The translations under genes and the position numbers were made by a program. The notes under the pieces were generated by a model that ran no database searches, was not told the origin of the DNA, and saw only the letters and a list, made by a program, of their open reading frames with translations. From Amycolatopsis benzoatilytica AK 16/65 (lineage in GTDB: Bacteria; Actinomycetota; Actinomycetes; Mycobacteriales; Pseudonocardiaceae): a stretch of 64,000 nt of DNA. Shown one piece after another: positions 6,093 to 14,452 of this stretch. The stretch covers positions 3,269,195-3,333,194 of the forward strand of contig NZ_KB912942.1 of the NCBI RefSeq assembly GCF_000383915.1. Reading direction: 5' to 3'. Numbering within the stretch: the first letter of the stretch is position 1; each line of letters begins with the position of its first letter.

Positions 6093-8471
6093 TTACTCCT
6101 GCGACACTTCGCGGGAGAGTTCTGCTTCCAGTCGCTCCGCCGTGGCCTGGATTGCGCGGACGCCGTAACGTTCGCATTCGGCCAGCGCCCGCAGCCGGCA
6201 TTCGCGGGCCTTGGCCCGTTCGCCCCGCTGGTCTGCCAGCTGGGCGAGTGCCACCAGCACGTCGATCCGGACCTCTGGTGCACGGCCGACGCCGGGCATC
6301 GACCGCAGCTCGTCGTCCGCCTCTTCCAGTATTTCTTGGGCGGGACCCGGCTGTCCCGCGGCTGCCATGCTCTCCGCTAGCCGGAACAGCACCGTCGGCA
6401 GCAACCGGTCGTTGCCCGGGCGGTCGGCCGCGCTCCGGAAGTATGCCGCCGCCACCCGGTTCACTTCGACAGCCTCCTCGAAATCGCCGAGCGTCTGAAG
6501 CAGCGAGCCCAGCAACGACAACGCCAGGTGGTGTCCGTCCGCGTCGCCAGCTCGTGAGAACAGGGCAACGGAGTGCCGGGCGAGATGCAGCGCGGACCGG
6601 GCGGAGGTCGAGCAACGTTCGATGCTCGCCCGCCCGTACCACGCCCATGCCTCACCCACCACGTCCTCGGCTTCCGCCGCGGCCGCGGTCGCGAGATCGT
6701 TCGTCACTTGCGCCTCGGCGACGCGGCCGCACAACTGGTGCTGAGTCCAGGCGAGAAGGTTCAACTGCTCGACGGTGGCTTCGGCATCTTCCAGCGCCCG
6801 GGCCGCGTTGACGCCCATGGTGTAGACCGCAGCCCACAGCCTTCCGGTGCCCCACCGGACCGAGTACCAGAAGATGGACCTGGTCACGGCGAGAACCAAC
6901 CGATGTTCGTGGTGCAACGCAGCATTCCGCAGTGCGAAGAACCATGTCTCCGCCTCATGATCAAGCCATCGCATCGCCGACACCCGGTCGTGCACCGGGT
7001 CCGGTCCGGGTGCGGCCAGCGCCGCACCGGCCTTGCCCGAATCGATCACCTGGGCAGCCTTCTGCACGACGGCGAGCGACCACTCCCTCAGCCGTTTGGC
7101 CGCGGCCGTGATGTCCTCGGGCCGCTCGTCCTGTTCCAGCCGCTCCCTCGCGAAAATACGCAGTAGTGTGTCGCAGCGGTAGCGACCCGCCTCGCAGCCG
7201 ATCTTGAGCAGGCTGGAATCGACCAGCTCTTCCAAACTCGCTTCGCACGTCTCGCGCGACTGCCCCGCGAGCACCGCGAGCACTTCCGCCGACGCGTCCG
7301 GCCCGAGAGTCAACGCCAGCAAGCGGAAAATCCTCGCCGTAAGAACTCCGAGCTGGCGGTAGGAAACTTCGAACGCCGCCCTGACCTGAAGATCCCCCGC
7401 CGCCAGCAGCGACAGCCTCCTCCGCTCGTCCTTCAGCTGATCAGCAAGATGAGAGATGCCCCAATTCGGCCGGCTCGCCAGACGGTTGCCTGCGATGACC
7501 AAGGCCAACGGAAAGCCACCACAGTGATCGACCACCCGCCGCGCAGCATCCAGCTCCGCGGCGACGCGACCAGAACCGACGACTGACGCAAGCAATTCCA
7601 GGCCGCTGCCCTGATCGAGGGTGGACAGCGGTATCCGGTGCCGCACGCTGAGACCGCTCATGGTGCTCTGGCTGGTCACCACTATCGCCGAGCCGGAACT
7701 GGCGGCGAACAGCGGGCGTACCTGTGCTTCGTCAGATGCGTCGTCCAGGATCACCAACACCTCTTGATCGGCGAGCAACGACTGATACAGCGCGACCCGC
7801 TCGTCCTCCGCTGCGGGGACTGCGCGCTCGTCCACCCCGAACGCGCGAAGCAACCGGTAGACCACCCGAGACGGGCACAGCGGCTGGGAACTCGTGCCGC
7901 GAAGATTCACATACAGGCACCCTCCGGAGAATCGTTCGGCAAGGGCATGCCCCGCTTCCAGGGCCAGCGCGGTTTTGCCCACTCCGGGCGGTCCGTGGAT
8001 CACCGCCATCGGCACTCGGCGCGAAGCCTTCGCGTCCTGCGCGAACTGTCCCAGAGCCCGATACTCCAGGTCCCGGCCGACCAGGGGATGCAATATCGGC
8101 GGCAGCCTGCAGAAGGCGCCTGCGCCCAACGGGTCGGCTTGCCCCGGCGAGCGCTCGGAGGTGGAGATTCGCCGAACCTGTACCACTGTCTCGCCGAGCC
8201 CCCGAGCCTCGTCCGCGGCCAGACCGAGCCCCGCGACGAGGAGTTCGACGGTACGCCGCTGCGGCTTGCGCGTACGGCCGCTCTCCAGGTAGCTGATCGC
8301 GCGAAGGCTGATTCCCGTGCGGTCGGCCAGCTCTTCCTGGGTCATGCGGCGGCGAATCCGGTAGAACCGCAGAACATCACCGAAAGCGGAACCGGTCGGC
8401 AGCTCCGGCTCTCCCCCTCCCAGAACCAGTGCCGTACGCGAATTTTCACAATCGTTGACAACACTCGTCAC
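6093..8471 (-). CDS. XRE-HTH / NB-ARC / TPR STAND-type regulator 1
   Basis: The 792-residue protein starts at GTG 8471, 8 nt after GGAGA. Domains in order: an XRE helix-turn-helix (about 33-85; 'MTQEELADRTGISLRAISYL'), an NB-ARC ATPase with P-loop GPPGVGKTAL (about 160-169), Walker B VLVILDD (238-244) and GFPLAL (about 325), a winged-helix part, and a C-terminal TPR-like helical array (about 500-790). Such proteins are ATP-switched regulators that oligomerise on a signal sensed by the TPRs; here the DNA-binding domain suggests a transcription factor. It is paralogous along its length to the next regulator and sits between small secreted-protein genes. Confidence 0.9.
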   Translation of the reverse strand: MTSVVNDCENSRTALVLGGGEPELPTGSAFGDVLRFYRIRRRMTQEELADRTGISLRAISYLESGRTRKPQRRTVELLVAGLGLAADEARGLGETVVQVRRISTSERSPGQADPLGAGAFCRLPPILHPLVGRDLEYRALGQFAQDAKASRRVPMAVIHGPPGVGKTALALEAGHALAERFSGGCLYVNLRGTSSQPLCPSRVVYRLLRAFGVDERAVPAAEDERVALYQSLLADQEVLVILDDASDEAQVRPLFAASSGSAIVVTSQSTMSGLSVRHRIPLSTLDQGSGLELLASVVGSGRVAAELDAARRVVDHCGGFPLALVIAGNRLASRPNWGISHLADQLKDERRRLSLLAAGDLQVRAAFEVSYRQLGVLTARIFRLLALTLGPDASAEVLAVLAGQSRETCEASLEELVDSSLLKIGCEAGRYRCDTLLRIFARERLEQDERPEDITAAAKRLREWSLAVVQKAAQVIDSGKAGAALAAPGPDPVHDRVSAMRWLDHEAETWFFALRNAALHHEHRLVLAVTRSIFWYSVRWGTGRLWAAVYTMGVNAARALEDAEATVEQLNLLAWTQHQLCGRVAEAQVTNDLATAAAAEAEDVVGEAWAWYGRASIERCSTSARSALHLARHSVALFSRAGDADGHHLALSLLGSLLQTLGDFEEAVEVNRVAAAYFRSAADRPGNDRLLPTVLFRLAESMAAAGQPGPAQEILEEADDELRSMPGVGRAPEVRIDVLVALAQLADQRGERAKARECRLRALAECERYGVRAIQATAERLEAELSREVSQE

Positions 8472-9247
8472 AAGCCCATCTCCAACCCTGACGTCACGCC
8501 TCGTCCCGGCTGCCGGTATTCAAGGGCCGCTCCTGGCAAAGCCGACCGACTCGCCGGCAAACCCTCGACGACGCTGACACTGGTCGTCGATTCCGGGAAC
8601 TACCGGATCAGCGACGAAGCGCACTCCAGCCGCGAAAGCGCTTGTTTCCGGCCAGGTCGACGGTCTGCGCGCAACGACGCATGCCTGGATCACCGTCTAT
8701 ACGTAATCATTACCTTTCCTTTACCCTTACGGGCACGATTACATCACGCTGCCAGCCTGTGCCGCCACGCAGAAATACCGGCAGACTGGCGGCAGATCCG
8801 CAAGTTTGGACGTCAAACGCGTCAGCATGGGGGTGCAACGGTGCAGATGAGCCCCCGCCCGGATGAGTCCGCCGACCGGCAGCCGAGGGGCCTGTTACGG
8901 GTTCTCGCGCACCGAACTTCCTAGCAGATTCGGGGCCACCGAGCGCCCACTGGTTCGCACCTTCGAAGCAGGGTCCGGCCCGTTGACTCGTGATGCGACG
9001 AGGGAGAGAGTCCGCCATCCGCCGTGCGCTCACGCCGGCTGCTTCCAGTCACGCCTGCCGAACCGTCAAGTGCAGTTGTCTCGGCAATTCCCCATGGTGT
9101 TCGCGCTTGCTCGCTGTCTCTGTCGCGCTTCCGTGCCCAGTCCGATTCCGGAGGGGAGGTGACAGCTGGTGCCTCAGACGCGGATGCTCGCACGGTGAAC
9201 GGGGCGAGAGGGCGCGAGAAATCGCCCTCGCTCCGCTGCCGAAGAAC
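8472..9247. other. intergenic stretch between the two STAND regulators
   Basis: No convincing gene was found in these 776 bases. An A/T-rich patch at 8690-8720 encodes, on the minus strand, a six-codon frame MITYRR (8710-8690) right behind AAAGGAAAGG, which might be a leader peptide for regulator 1. The rest is probably the regulator 1 promoter plus the untranslated end of regulator 2. Confidence 0.35.
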
Positions 9248-11692
9248 TCACCCGGAACTGCCCGGTCTCCCCGCTTGCGACAACGTCCGATCTGGACTGC
9301 TGAGACCCAGGTCAGCAGCAAGCAGGTGAGCAGTGCGCCGGACCGCCGGCGCGTCGTAACGCGAGCATTCGGCAAGGGCACGCATCCGGTGCTCACGGGC
9401 GCGGGCGGGCTCACCGCATTTCTCGCACAGCTTCGCCAACTGCACCAGTATCTCGATCCTGGTCTCCGACCAGCGCGCTTCTTCCAGTGCCGACATCAGC
9501 TGGTCCCTGGCCTCCTCCAGGCGGTCTGCCCTGGCCAGGGCCAGGCCGCGAAGGTGCCGCGCCCTGGCCACCCCGATGCTGGCCTGATGTTTCCGGTACA
9601 GCGATTCCGCCTCGTCCAGGAACTCGAGCGCGGTCGGCACGTCCCCCGAGACGGTCAGGCTCTCGGCGAGCCGGGTCAACAGGAGCGACAGCAGCTCGTC
9701 GTTGCCCGGAGTACTGGTGAGGCCGCGGTGGTGCGCGACAGCCTGCCGGTGCGCCGCCACTGCCTCGGTGTACTCACCCGCCGCGTGCAGCTGCTTACCC
9801 AGCAGCGACAGGGCCAGGTGGTACTCGTCGGGAAGCCGGGCCTCTTCGAACAGCTCGGCGGCACGCCTGCCGTGCCGGACGGCATCGCTGGCCGAACCGA
9901 GCCGCAGGTCGATGATGGACCGGTAATACCAGGCCCAGGCTTCGAGCACGAGATCACCGACTTCGTGCGCCGCAGCCACCGCGCGTTGGTGGACCACAAG
10001 CGCCTCACGCTGTTGCCCGCACAACGCGGACAGTGCCCAGCACAGATAGTTCGCCTGCTCGGCGACAGCACGGAGGTCTCTCAGCGCTTCCGCCGCTTTC
10101 AGACCGGTGCCATAGACTTCTAGCCACAGGTGGCCAGACCCGCGCAGATCCGAGTACCAGTGCAGGGCGGTGGCCAGATCGAGGACCCGCCGATGTTCCC
10201 CCTGCGCCTGGGAAAGGCGCAACGCGTGGCACCAGTTCGACTGTTCCCGCGCCAACCATCGCGCCGCGGAATCCCTGTCGTGCAGAGGATCCGGCCCGTC
10301 GATCTCGATCGTCGCTTCGGTCTGGCCGCGGTCGAAGTACCGGGCCGCCTTCGTCGCGACCGCGAGCAGCCAGTGCCGCGTCCGGTCGAGGGCGGCCCGC
10401 ACGTCCTCCTCGCTCTCGCAGAGTTCCAGCTGTTCCTTGGCGAACACCCGGACCAGGTCGTGGCTGGTGTACCGGCCGCAGGTACCGCTGAGCCCGAGCA
10501 GGCTGGCATCAGCCAGCTTCTCCAGCATCGCCTCGGCGACGTCCGCCGTGTGCCCCGAGACCACGGCGGCCAGCTCGACCGAGATGTCCGGACCCTGCAC
10601 GAGAGTGAGTCTCCGGAACATTCTCGCCACCGAGAGTTCCAGGTTGCGGTAGGAGATCTCGAACGCGGCGCGCACCTGAAGGTCGCCCGCGGTGAGGACC
10701 GAAAGCCTCCGGCGCTCGTCCTCCAGCTGGTCCGCCAGGTGCGCCACTGTCCACTGGCTCCGGCTGGCAAGCCGATTCCCCGCGATCGCCAGTGCCAGCG
10801 GCACCCCACCGCACATCTTCGCCACCCGCCGCACCGCCTCGGGTTCGGCCGCCACCCGCTCCTTCCCGACCGCCTGAGCCAGCAGTGCTACCGCGCATTC
10901 CTCATCGAGCAGCTCCACCGCCAACCGGTGCCGCGCATCGAGGCCGGCCAGCGTATTGCGGCTCGTCACTAACACCATCGAACCGTTGCTGGCGGCCAGC
11001 AACGACCGGACCTGCGCTTCGTCGGCGGCGTTGTCGAGGACGAGCAACACGCTCCGGTCCTGCTGCAGCGAGCGATACAGGGAAAGCCGGTCGTCGAGTT
11101 CGGCGGGGATCTTCCGCTCGTCGACGCCGAACGCGCGCAGCAATCGGTACAGCGCTCGGTCCAGCGACAACGGCTCCGGACCCATTCCCTGCAGATCGAG
11201 GAACAGTGCGCCGTTCGCGAACCGGCCGGCCAGTCGATGCCCCGCGGTCACCGCGAGCGCCGTCTTGCCCGCCCCCGGCAGACCGTGCACCACCGTGATC
11301 TGTAACCGGCAAGAAGAAATCGCGTCCTGGGCGTACTCGTCCAGGACGCTCAGCTCGGCGTCACGTCCGGTGAGTTCGGTCAGCGTCGGAGGCAATGCGC
11401 ACCCTGCGCGCGCCTGCACCGCTCCGGGAAGCCCGGGCTTGTCGGCCATGGTCGCCATCCGCCGCCCGGCGCGCGCGGCGTCGGTGAACCGATCGGCCTC
11501 GTCCTCGGCCAACTCGAGACCGTCGCCCAGAAGTTCCACGGTGCGCCGCTGCGGATTACTGACCAGTCCGCGTTCCATATCACTGATCGCGCGTACGCTG
11601 ATCTTCGTCCGCTTCGACAGCTCTTCTTGGGTCAGCGAGGAACGCAGCCGATAAAAGCGCAATAATTCACCGAAGTTCATAGTTGCGCTCAC
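9248..11692 (-). CDS. XRE-HTH / NB-ARC / TPR STAND-type regulator 2
   Basis: I choose GTG 11692 as the start: GAGGAG lies 9 nt upstream, and the frame further upstream is not protein-like. An ATG at 11680 is too far from that SD. The 814-residue protein has an XRE HTH (about 6-60; 'LTQEELSKRTKISVRAISDM'), NB-ARC with P-loop GLPGAGKTAL (137-146), Walker B VLLVLDN (about 215-221) and GVPLALAIAGNRLA, then winged helix and TPR-like repeats to the end. It is a close paralogue of the regulator at 6093-8471, with many identical blocks such as 'LLRAFGVDER' and 'AGDLQVRAAFE'. Its upstream region carries a long inverted repeat that may be an operator. Confidence 0.9.
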   Translation of the reverse strand: MSATMNFGELLRFYRLRSSLTQEELSKRTKISVRAISDMERGLVSNPQRRTVELLGDGLELAEDEADRFTDAARAGRRMATMADKPGLPGAVQARAGCALPPTLTELTGRDAELSVLDEYAQDAISSCRLQITVVHGLPGAGKTALAVTAGHRLAGRFANGALFLDLQGMGPEPLSLDRALYRLLRAFGVDERKIPAELDDRLSLYRSLQQDRSVLLVLDNAADEAQVRSLLAASNGSMVLVTSRNTLAGLDARHRLAVELLDEECAVALLAQAVGKERVAAEPEAVRRVAKMCGGVPLALAIAGNRLASRSQWTVAHLADQLEDERRRLSVLTAGDLQVRAAFEISYRNLELSVARMFRRLTLVQGPDISVELAAVVSGHTADVAEAMLEKLADASLLGLSGTCGRYTSHDLVRVFAKEQLELCESEEDVRAALDRTRHWLLAVATKAARYFDRGQTEATIEIDGPDPLHDRDSAARWLAREQSNWCHALRLSQAQGEHRRVLDLATALHWYSDLRGSGHLWLEVYGTGLKAAEALRDLRAVAEQANYLCWALSALCGQQREALVVHQRAVAAAHEVGDLVLEAWAWYYRSIIDLRLGSASDAVRHGRRAAELFEEARLPDEYHLALSLLGKQLHAAGEYTEAVAAHRQAVAHHRGLTSTPGNDELLSLLLTRLAESLTVSGDVPTALEFLDEAESLYRKHQASIGVARARHLRGLALARADRLEEARDQLMSALEEARWSETRIEILVQLAKLCEKCGEPARAREHRMRALAECSRYDAPAVRRTAHLLAADLGLSSPDRTLSQAGRPGSSG

Positions 11693-11820
11693 GCGGCCGA
11701 ACTCCTCTCCAGGGCAGACGGGGTAATCCCGGCGACGAATCACCAGTACTGAGATCATCTTGCCACGAAGGTGTGACATCACCTCCCGATGAACGGGACG
11801 ACCAGCTGCCGCAACCCGAT

Positions 11821-11874
11821 CAGGTGAAATCTCGCGCCAACGGCGAAGCCCTGGAATCAACCAGATCTCACCTG
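11821..11874. promoter_or_regulatory. inverted repeat upstream of STAND regulator 2
   Basis: CAGGTGAAATCT (11821-11832) and AGATCTCACCTG (11863-11874) are complementary at 11 of 12 positions, 30 bp apart. A third, shorter pair AGGTG/CACCT lies at 11769-11784, nearer the gene. The repeated TCACCT/AGGTGA element is a candidate operator for the regulator itself or a partner. Confidence 0.4.
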
Positions 11875-11912
11875 GTGCTGTCGTGATTCCTGGGCGGCCG
11901 GTTTGCCGGCCT

Positions 11913-11967
11913 GTCCGGGAAGGGCCCCTTGCGGGAATCCAATTCCCGCAAGGGGCCCTTCGGGGAC
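11913..11967. repeat. intergenic palindrome copy
   Basis: The 55-bp unit has arms GGAAGGGCCCCTTGC and GCAAGGGGCCCTTC plus outer GTCC/GGAC, and its centre GCGGGAAT-CCA-ATTCCCGC also pairs. It is therefore almost one continuous stem. It lies in the gap between regulator 2 and the divergent secreted-protein pair. Confidence 0.85.
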
Positions 11968-12143
11968 GAGACCAGCGAACCGTCCGGCGCGCAGCACCCG
12001 AGACAAGCTCTTGCGCCGCGTCAATCACCACGGGAGATACCCACATAAGGGGCGTGCGGCGGCGGCCGTTTTGCTCATCGAAATTGCCGGTGCTTCTGCC
12101 TGGTGCACACAGACGTCGGCGGTGTCTACTTCTCAACGTCAGA

Positions 12144-12180
12144 CGCCCTCCTCCCGGCCCGACGCACCGGGAGGAGGGCG
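12144..12180. terminator. stable hairpin, possible terminator
   Basis: A perfect 14-bp stem, CGCCCTCCTCCCGG with CCGGGAGGAGGGCG, encloses a 9-nt loop. No T-tract follows. No gene obviously ends here, so it may insulate the divergent promoters or mark the end of a lost gene. Confidence 0.5.
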
Positions 12181-12376
12181 GCACTCACGGACGTGAAGAT
12201 CGGCCTGGCCGGAAAGGTGCTCGACGGTTGCCGGGCCGATCCGCCCCGGTCGCTCGGATCATTCGCGACGCGATATGCGTCCGCCGAGAAGGAGCGTCGG
12301 TGCGAGTCATCGCCGTTCCGGCGGATGATCAGTTTTTGATGCAATGAGCTCGGCGTAATCGCCGGAAGGTGTATCG

Positions 12377-12823
12377 ATGAATTCTGTCTTCAAGCGCAGC
12401 ATAACTACGACATTGGCGGCAACCGGACTACTGGTCGGCCTCTCGACTGGCACGGCATCGGCGGACGACAACCCGCCGGGCATCAAATGCGATTACTCTA
12501 TCACGACCAAAAAAATGCAGTGCGACGGCAGTTCGGATCAGGTGCGCGCACCCGGCGACGTCGTCGCGGCCGCACTTTTCAGTGCTTACAACTACGAAGG
12601 CTATGCAGTGCGGATCTGGGTGGATCAGAACTGCAAGACCGGTGCGACCTACTGGTTCCGTCCCGATCGGCGCTGGTACAAGAACGTCAGGTCGCTTCAG
12701 GCGTGGAACCAGTGCGGCGTGTTCCTCGTGGACGAGAACGGGCAGCGGGAAGGCCCGTACACCGAGAACCGTCCCACCGTCGGGCGGTTCGGCACCCAGA
12801 CCGTGAAGATCGATCTCGAATGA
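12377..12823 (+). CDS. small secreted four-cysteine protein, unrecognised
   Basis: The 148-residue product starts at ATG 12377 behind GGAAGGTG (SD about 6 nt away). Residues 1-29 are a signal peptide (FKRSITTTLAATGLLVGLST, cleavage after 'ASA'). The mature domain has cysteines at 38, 49, 86 and 113, and aromatic-rich strands ('YEGYAVRIWVDQNCKTGATY', 'YWFRPDRRWYKN'). No family is recognised, though length and pattern suggest a small extracellular beta-sandwich. It is followed after 11 bp by another secreted gene, so the two are probably co-transcribed and may act together. Confidence 0.75.
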   Translation: MNSVFKRSITTTLAATGLLVGLSTGTASADDNPPGIKCDYSITTKKMQCDGSSDQVRAPGDVVAAALFSAYNYEGYAVRIWVDQNCKTGATYWFRPDRRWYKNVRSLQAWNQCGVFLVDENGQREGPYTENRPTVGRFGTQTVKIDLE

Positions 12824-12834
12824 GAGGTGGACAG

Positions 12835-13434
12835 GTGAATTTCAACCCCGGCCCTTCAAGGATTCTCGGCGCGCTCGCGCTGTCGGTCGCCGTCGCCGGC
12901 GGTGTGCTCGCCACCCCGGCGAACGCCGCACAGGCCGCGGACCCGACGCCGCAGCAGGTTCTGCGGTCGTGCGGCAGCGCGAAGTGGTGCAAGTTCCACC
13001 CCAAGGGCAGTCTGATCCCCTTCCTGGGCCCGGCCCAGTACATTGGCTACCACGAGAACTGCAGTTCTTCCGAAGCCACCAAGGTGTTCCGGAAGAACGT
13101 CTCATCGACCACCACGGACCGGTACAACATCGAAATCGGAGTCGAGGCCGGTCTCGAAGGCGTGCTCAAGGCCTCCGTCCGGGCCAGCTTTGGCCAGGAA
13201 TGGTCCACCACCGACGAAACCACCCACGAGGTCCGGCAGAACATCGGGCCCAAGAAGAGGGTCGACCTGTGGGCGGTGAAGCACAAGACGAGAGTCACCG
13301 GCGACTGGGAGATGTGGCACGAAAAGCAATGGAACGGCCATAACCAGTGGTACGTGTGGGACGACGTCGTCGAAGGTCAGCTCTCCGGTGCGGAATGGAG
13401 CTCGAAGTCGTCCGAGCAGGCGGCTCGCTGCTGA
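12835..13434 (+). CDS. secreted protein with aerolysin-like strand pattern
   Basis: The start is GTG 12835, with GAGAGGTGG just upstream; ATG 12820, overlapping the previous stop, is an in-frame alternative. The 199-residue protein has a signal peptide (residues 1-34) and cysteines at 46, 52, 76 and 199. Residues 90-160 are unusual: a Thr/Ser-rich strand ('SSTTTDRYNIE'), an amphipathic stretch of alternating small and polar residues ('GVEAGLEGVLKASVRASFG'), and another Thr-rich strand ('EWSTTDETTHEV') leading to 'IGPKKRVDLWAVKHKT'. This order is that of the membrane-inserting hairpin of aerolysin/ETX-MTX2 pore-forming proteins. The similarity is of pattern, not proven homology. Confidence 0.7.
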   Translation: MNFNPGPSRILGALALSVAVAGGVLATPANAAQAADPTPQQVLRSCGSAKWCKFHPKGSLIPFLGPAQYIGYHENCSSSEATKVFRKNVSSTTTDRYNIEIGVEAGLEGVLKASVRASFGQEWSTTDETTHEVRQNIGPKKRVDLWAVKHKTRVTGDWEMWHEKQWNGHNQWYVWDDVVEGQLSGAEWSSKSSEQAARC

Positions 13435-13440
13435 AAACCT

Positions 13441-13479
13441 GAACGGGCCCCCGGTCACCCCCTTGCCGGGGGCCCGTTC
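13441..13479 (+). terminator. terminator after the secreted-protein pair
   Basis: A 14-bp perfect stem (GAACGGGCCCCCGG with CCGGGGGCCCGTTC) has an 11-nt loop and is followed by TCCTTTTC. It ends transcription of the two secreted genes and separates them from the copC-like gene. Confidence 0.85.
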
Positions 13480-13532
13480 TCCTTTTCGGCTGGTTCCCGC
13501 CCAGCCGTGATGTTCCGTAGCAAGGAGGTCCC

Positions 13533-13982
13533 GTGAAAGGGTTCGCCGCAGTTCTCGTGGCATTCGTGCTGGCTCTGTTGTCCGCCCCGCCCGCCACGGC
13601 CGACCCGGCGCTGGCCAGGTCTGTTCCGCAGGCCGGCTCGCGCGTCGCGGCGGCGCCGAGCGTCGTGCGCCTCGTGTTCGACCAGGCCGTGGGCGGCGGG
13701 GGACCCTACCGGGTGCGCGTGACCAGCGAGAGCGGCGAGATCTGGGACCGGTCGATGGCTGCAGTCGACGGCAAAGTGGTGACCGTGCCGCTGCGGGAGT
13801 CGCCGGGCAGCGGCGTCTACGAGGTCCAGTATCAGGTGACCCCGCCAGGTAAGGCCGCGCTGACCGGTTCGTACCGCTTCACCGTCGACCTTCCGGGCCC
13901 GACCCCGCCTTGGGTGTGGGTCGCGGTGTTCGTCGGCGTGGCGGGTCTGGTGCTGGCGGCAGTTCGGCTGGCGCGACGCTAG
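13533..13982 (+). CDS. CopC-domain protein with C-terminal membrane anchor
   Basis: The 149-residue protein starts at GTG 13533 behind AAGGAGG. It has a signal peptide (cleavage after 'PPATA'), a single CopC/YcnJ-type beta-sandwich ('ARSVPQAGSRVAAAPSVVRL', 'LVFDQAVGG', 'VYEVQYQV'), a proline linker and one C-terminal transmembrane helix ending in 'RLARR'. CopC proteins bind copper outside the membrane, usually through an N-terminal histidine. Here the mature N-terminus reads ADPALARS, and I see no histidine in the domain, so copper binding is doubtful. No CopD follows. Confidence 0.8.
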   Translation: MKGFAAVLVAFVLALLSAPPATADPALARSVPQAGSRVAAAPSVVRLVFDQAVGGGGPYRVRVTSESGEIWDRSMAAVDGKVVTVPLRESPGSGVYEVQYQVTPPGKAALTGSYRFTVDLPGPTPPWVWVAVFVGVAGLVLAAVRLARR

Positions 13983-13987
13983 AGCCT

Positions 13988-14008
13988 GCCTCGGGTTAGC
14001 CCCGAGGC
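13988..14008 (+). terminator. short hairpin after the CopC-like gene
   Basis: GCCTCGGG pairs with CCCGAGGC across a 5-nt loop, 5 bp after the stop codon. It is a probable terminator without a T-tract. Confidence 0.6.
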
Positions 14009-14029
14009 CGCCACGCGCGGCCCCGGACC

Positions 14030-14392
14030 GCCGCCAGTGACGAGCAGCGGGTGCGCGGCGCGGTGGAGCGGACATACCGGCTGCGGTGCGAGCGCGCGGT
14101 GATCGACCAGGACACTCCCGCCGAGTTCACCCCGGACGACCACCGGCGCGGGTTCGCCGCCGCGATGGCCGCCCTGGTCGCCGAGTTCGACGCCTATTTG
14201 GGCCGTGCCCAGGCGGATCCGGTCGACGATCTGGTCGGCTACCGGCAGCACGCGGTCTGGCTGAGCCGCGACGAACTGCTCGCGATGATCCAAGGCAGGC
14301 GGGAGGCGATCGCGCCGATGCTCGGCAGCGCGCCGGCTCCGGGCCGGGCCCGGTACCTGCTCAGTCCGATTCTCTTCCCCAGCGAAGACTGA
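14030..14392 (+). pseudogene. winged-helix (ArsR-like) regulator, C-terminal fragment
   Basis: The frame 'AASDEQRVRGAVERTYRLRC' followed by 'DDHRRGFAAAMAALVAEFDA', 'YRQHAVWLSRDELLAM' and 'PGRARYLLSPILFPSED' matches the C-terminal half of actinobacterial ArsR-type helix-turn-helix proteins. The N-terminal DNA-binding half is missing: the frame has a stop at 13997 and only the CopC terminator upstream. A GTG at 14051 could start translation, but no SD supports it. It is most likely a truncated remnant. Confidence 0.6.
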
Positions 14393-14403
14393 GCCCGCGA
14401 ACG

Positions 14404-14442
14404 CGCGACGCCGGGCGGGGAAGGTCCCCGCCCGGCGTCGCG
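14404..14442. terminator. bidirectional terminator before fgd
   Basis: A perfect 17-bp stem, CGCGACGCCGGGCGGGG with its complement, encloses the loop AAGGT. It lies between two convergent coding regions and can serve both strands. Confidence 0.85.
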
Positions 14443-14452
14443 TCCGTCTCGG

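Noticed and set aside
5435..6811. A 458-codon plus-strand frame overlapping a secreted gene and the end of STAND regulator 1
   Set aside because: The second half is Arg/Pro-rich antisense of the TPR region, and the first half is antisense to a gene with signal peptide and SD.
11693..12184. Extended N-terminus for STAND regulator 2 (978 codons)
   Set aside because: The extra sequence crosses the intergenic palindrome and lacks an SD; the GTG at 11692 has a clear SD and gives the same start as the paralogue's HTH.
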